A DNA stretch of 56,559 nucleotides from positions 1 to 56,559 of the forward strand of contig NZ_RYFG02000097.1 in assembly GCF_003994235.2 (NCBI RefSeq), read 5' to 3'. Below, in pieces: positions 53,858 through 56,559 of this stretch. A program made the position numbers and the translations under genes. Position 1 is the stretch's first letter; the number at the start of each line of letters is the position of its first letter. Origin of the DNA: Candidatus Methylobacter oryzae. GTDB taxonomy: Bacteria > Pseudomonadota > Gammaproteobacteria > Methylococcales > Methylomonadaceae. The notes beneath the pieces were generated by a model, which saw nothing but the letters and a program-made list of their open reading frames with translations, ran no database searches and was not told where the DNA came from.

Positions 53858-54448
53858 ATGAACATTACTCTATTTCTTAAACCCCACAGCTTTCTCGCAA
53901 TAAGCGCCCTGCTCCTGATCGCGCTTGCTCCGCTCAAAAGCTATGGCGCCGACCAGCTGCTGATGACCCTCAACATGGTTGAATACTCTTACCCGGCGGG
54001 ACGTACCGGAACCATCCGCATTTATCACACAGCCACTCGCTCACCATTTGCCAACGACCCCAACTTGCGCATCTATGATACCGGCTTATGGGCCGTCACC
54101 GACTGGAACAGCATCGGCGCCTGCAACTCGTCCTTTCTGGCCGGGGGACATCAAGAAGGCTGGCTGCTAGGTCCGGTTACCAATATCAATGATATTCGCC
54201 CTATTCATCCGACCGCCACTCTTCTCTACGGTATTATCACCGGTCAATTCGGCGACCAAGGTTGGGCTAGCCGATACAGTTGCACCGGTTCATCGATCTC
54301 GGAACAGTACTCCTTTCTCTATGCATTCCTCCTTCCCAAGTCGACCTATGTCCAAGGCCAGGGTTATCATGTGGGCGACGTATGGTACGTTACGGATTAC
54401 AGTCCAAACGGCAATTGGTATTATTTGTACAGTCCGACACCGCTATAA
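53858..54448 (+). CDS. Secreted hypothetical protein
   Basis: A 196-residue protein with a signal peptide of about 30 residues (ending KSYGAD). The mature part is beta-rich and aromatic (IRIYHTATRSPF, GLWAVTDWNSIGACNSSFL, YHVGDVWYVTDYSPNGNWYYLYSPT), with two Cys that may pair (IGACNSS and RYSCTGSS). I recognise no family. A GAGGAATAATC ribosome site supports the start. It is a lone gene; the next gene is convergent. Confidence 0.6.
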   Translation: MNITLFLKPHSFLAISALLLIALAPLKSYGADQLLMTLNMVEYSYPAGRTGTIRIYHTATRSPFANDPNLRIYDTGLWAVTDWNSIGACNSSFLAGGHQEGWLLGPVTNINDIRPIHPTATLLYGIITGQFGDQGWASRYSCTGSSISEQYSFLYAFLLPKSTYVQGQGYHVGDVWYVTDYSPNGNWYYLYSPTPL

Positions 54449-54573
54449 GCCTTCCTTTGAGAAATAGAGGCTTTGAAACCCGACACACTATTTCCCTAAG
54501 CACAATAACTCAAAATTGGAGCATCCGATCACGGCGGATTCAAATTAGTAATCCGCCTTACAGCCTATTCCTC

Positions 54574-55110
54574 TTAGTGAATATGTACCTCGCGTGACTT
54601 AACCATATCGCTTCTACGTAAAGTATAGCGCTCCGCCAGTTCGCTCGGCATCCTTGAGCCGTCACTGTTAAGCTGGATCAGGGTGCCTTCGTCTTCAATA
54701 TGATATTGGTGCACGGCTGCTTCCTTGTTCGGCGTTAACACAACGCTACGTTTTTCATCATCCCAGCTGTACTTTCCTTTCTCATAGTACTCCCTTGAAG
54801 ATTCTCTCGCCGGCTGAGTCACCAGCAGATAATTGTTATTTTGTTTTAAAGACAGCGTCGTCTTAATCCCATTGCAATCATTGCAGGGAAGATAACCGTA
54901 AAAAACGCCATGAAAGTCCAGGCTCTTATCGATAGGAGCAGTATGGGCTGAATGATCCATGTTTTGCTGACTGCTGTTTACGCGCGCCTTAAGGTATTTT
55001 TCTTGAGCTTCAAAGTCTGTTTTTGCGATTACAGGCTGATGAGCGGAAAGCAAAGTGCCGAAAAAAACCAAAATCAGGTTCTTTTTTAATTGTTTTTTTA
55101 ATGCTTGCAT
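54574..55110 (-). CDS. NlpE-like copper/envelope-stress protein
   Basis: A 178-residue exported protein. A signal peptide of about 29 residues ends VIAK, without a lipobox Cys. The NlpE N-terminal barrel pattern follows: DFHGVFYGYLPCNDCNGIKTTLSL, read as FHGVFYGYLPCNDCNGI, then GKYSWDDEKRSVVL and YTLRRSDM. The CxxC pair is the one seen in NlpE. In E. coli NlpE is an outer-membrane lipoprotein that signals envelope stress and copper. Here a soluble, periplasmic form is likely. A 54-bp element lies just upstream (55134-55187). Confidence 0.75.
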   Translation of the reverse strand: MQALKKQLKKNLILVFFGTLLSAHQPVIAKTDFEAQEKYLKARVNSSQQNMDHSAHTAPIDKSLDFHGVFYGYLPCNDCNGIKTTLSLKQNNNYLLVTQPARESSREYYEKGKYSWDDEKRSVVLTPNKEAAVHQYHIEDEGTLIQLNSDGSRMPSELAERYTLRRSDMVKSREVHIH

Positions 55111-55133
55111 ATAAATTTCTCTTTTATCTGTAA

Positions 55134-55187
55134 TTTATACCCATAGGGCATAAGTTTCGTTTGAGCAGCCAGGCTGCTCAACTCAGC
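55134..55187 (+). repeat. 54-bp two-hairpin element
   Basis: TTTATACCCATAGGGCATAA then GTTTCGTTTGAGCAGCCAGG and CTGCTCAACTCAGC: exactly 54 bp. It lies in the leader region of the NlpE-like gene, starting 24 bp from its start codon. Confidence 0.92.
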
Positions 55188-55419
55188 TTTATATTTAATA
55201 CTTGTCGAGCAATCTTAACAGTCATGAAAATGCATAATGCAAAACCTGACTTCTTAACGTCTATTCAACTCCCATCAACAGAACGCCAACCGGATGCGCC
55301 ATGGAAAATTGAAAAACCATTATAACCCCGCCCCGGTTGATCGCAATGCCGGGCTAAGTGGATGACTGCGTCTCCCGATTTCTCCCGTTGATCGAATGCC
55401 GCGGATCAGTCTTATAGCA

Positions 55420-55806
55420 TCATTGCAAGATGTTAGTTTGTTTTCCACAACGCCAATGGGCCGTATTAAAATCCACATCCTGCATCGATTCCTTATCCAT
55501 ACACTGCCAATACGCTAACGGTTTCAGCTCCTTTTTACACGAAGCCGTTATAGACGCTTCCGCCGGTTGCTTACTTCCTTTAGTCGCTTCCCGTTGCTCG
55601 AAACGTTGAGTGGCGCGCAAACAGACATTAAAAGCTTCGTTTTGTTCGTCGGCAGAGCCAGTGGCCCTACTCTGCGAAATATCTCCAGGGTTGGAGCCGG
55701 GGGCTGCGGCTTCAGCAGGCGAACGCTGAACATCGCCCGGCCCTTGGGCATTGACCGCCATGGGTAAAGCCATAATTAGAATACATCCCGCAAGTAATTT
55801 ACGCAT
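55420..55806 (-). CDS. Small exported Cys-containing hypothetical protein
   Basis: A 128-residue protein with a signal peptide of about 20 residues (ending AVNAQ), an Ala/Pro/Gly-rich linker, then a domain with four Cys (NVCLRATQRFEQ, ITASCKKELK, YWQCMDKES, HWRCGKQTN) that probably form two disulfides. AGGAGTTC precedes the ATG. I recognise no family; the four-Cys pattern resembles small periplasmic CHCH-like helical pairs (CX...C) but that is weak. Confidence 0.6.
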   Translation of the reverse strand: MRKLLAGCILIMALPMAVNAQGPGDVQRSPAEAAAPGSNPGDISQSRATGSADEQNEAFNVCLRATQRFEQREATKGSKQPAEASITASCKKELKPLAYWQCMDKESMQDVDFNTAHWRCGKQTNILQ

Positions 55807-55964
55807 GTTAGAACTCCTCTAAGAACGGGTTTCAACAAAAACGATTGCTTAGTACGACCTGACACTGTCTATATAAATCTTCCCGCTCCGGGCAGTCCGT
55901 ACGGCTCCGCACATAGCCTTATGAAATCTGGATTATAGAAGCAGTAAGACACTATCATTGGACA

Positions 55965-56000
55965 TAAAAAATCCCCGCCTGGACTTTTCCAGACGAGGAT
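55965..56000 (-). terminator. Rho-independent terminator (minus strand)
   Basis: On the minus strand, ATCCTCGTCTGGA and TCCAGGCGGGGAT pair (two G-U pairs) around AAAG and run into TTTTTT. It lies past the truncated gene that ends at 56104. Confidence 0.8.
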
Positions 56001-56103
56001 ATGCCTTGCGGACATGGACGGGGCTGCGCGAATTTGCGTTACAACATTAAATGAGGCATAAAAAAGAGCCCGAAGCCCAAGGTTCAGCTACGCGCCATCC
56101 AGA

Positions 56104-56471
56104 CTACTTGCCGAATAATTTACCCCATAATACTTCCGCGCCAACTGTTGATTTTTGCCATAACGAACTGCGTTTTCCCGCTGTGATTCGGTCCCGCTGA
56201 TCCGTTTTTCTGGCAGGCAATGAAATGATATGCTGCGGCGAAGATTTGGAGATTCTAACGATAACGTCCAACTTTACAGGTTGCTTTATATCGCGGGTAT
56301 TATTATTGCTTTCATCGCAAATAACCGTAAACGAATCTATTAATTTTCCATCCAAATAAGGTTGGAGCTTTGCTTGGACAGTCTTACGAAGTTTAGTTCT
56401 CAGAACAAGATCATTATTTGGACGATTCTGATTGGCAGTAGCGTAATAATCAGAAACTACGGATGTTATTT
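56104..56471 (-). pseudogene. C-terminal fragment, possibly phage tail-sheath-like, cut by an IS end
   Basis: An open frame enters from the 88-bp repeat edge and runs about 120 codons on the minus strand without a proper start. Its middle (LIDSFTVICDESNNNTRDI...KLDVIVRISKSSPQHIISLPA) resembles the C-terminal domain of contractile tail-sheath proteins (F.V.CDE.NNT pattern followed by a beta strand pair). Upstream, the frame meets a stop inside the repeat, so the 5' part was lost by insertion or lies beyond the window. The sheath assignment is a pattern match by eye. Confidence 0.4.
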
Positions 56472-56559
56472 TTAGAACTTACGCATTGACAGCCGGTATA
56501 GAATATGAGGCATGAACTAACCCTAGGCAACGGAAGGCCCGCCCGTGATAAGAAAAATA
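56472..56559 (+). mobile_element. Right-edge copy of 88-bp terminal repeat, probable IS end (partial)
   Basis: Exact reverse complement of 3-90. An ATG at 56505 opens a frame that runs off the edge, beginning MRHELTLGNGRPARDKKN. The first bases of the repeat, TTAGAACTTACGCATTGAC, would be the outer end of the element. It adjoins the truncated gene at 56104-56471, consistent with an insertion event. Confidence 0.6.

Overview
The window looks like chromosomal DNA of a gammaproteobacterial methanotroph (order Methylococcales). The main evidence is a full calcium-type methanol dehydrogenase (mxa) cluster at about 26.2-41.1 kb. It is set among housekeeping genes of gammaproteobacterial type and order: nudJ-mnmA-...-purB, clpS-clpA, infA, aceE-aceF-lpd. 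The genus is an inference, and no methane monooxygenase genes lie in the window.

Layout. (1) 0-18.5 kb: a SmbP-like metal-binding protein, an O-antigen-ligase-like membrane protein, and a minus-strand block nudJ-mnmA-[HEPN / KGGVGR ATPase / P-loop ATPase]-purB. The three-gene module sits where hflD normally lies between mnmA and purB. It is followed by clpS-clpA, infA, def-ppk, a D-cysteine desulfhydrase-like gene facing a YedK-type SRAP gene, and a GH17-GT2 fusion glucan synthase. (2) 18.8-26 kb: pyruvate dehydrogenase operon aceE-aceF-lpd, uppP, tRNA-Asn and tRNA-Arg. (3) 26.2-41.1 kb: mxaD, a divergent NarL-type regulator (MxaB-like), then mxaF-J-G-I-R-S-A-C-K-L, an unknown membrane protein, an orphan periplasmic binding protein, and a MoxY/MoxX-like two-component pair. 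MxaF/I form the dehydrogenase, MxaG is its electron acceptor, MxaJ/D assist it, MxaR/S/A/C/K/L insert calcium and mature it, and the regulators probably set its expression. (4) 41.2-46.1 kb: a lipoprotein, a chemoreceptor ending in a CheR/CheB-type tether, and an EAL-CBS-GGDEF protein. (5) 46.3-56.5 kb: an accessory stretch of envelope and stress-type genes (EF-hand, DUF421, two DUF2382 proteins, GNAT, EcsC, NlpE-like, orphan secreted proteins), rich in repeats.

Repeats are the most unusual feature. A 54-bp two-hairpin element (exactly 18 codons) occurs nine or more times and lies in frame inside at least two genes. A different palindrome (GTTCCC...GGGAAC) lies in frame inside mnmA. A third (AGACCTTCCAGG...) occurs four times, all in gaps of the mxa region. 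The window is bounded by 88-bp inverted copies of what looks like the end of one insertion sequence; at the right edge this copy appears to cut a tail-sheath-like gene.

The best candidates for something undescribed are the HEPN / KGGVGR-ATPase / P-loop-ATPase module at the hflD position and the protein-coding 54-bp element.
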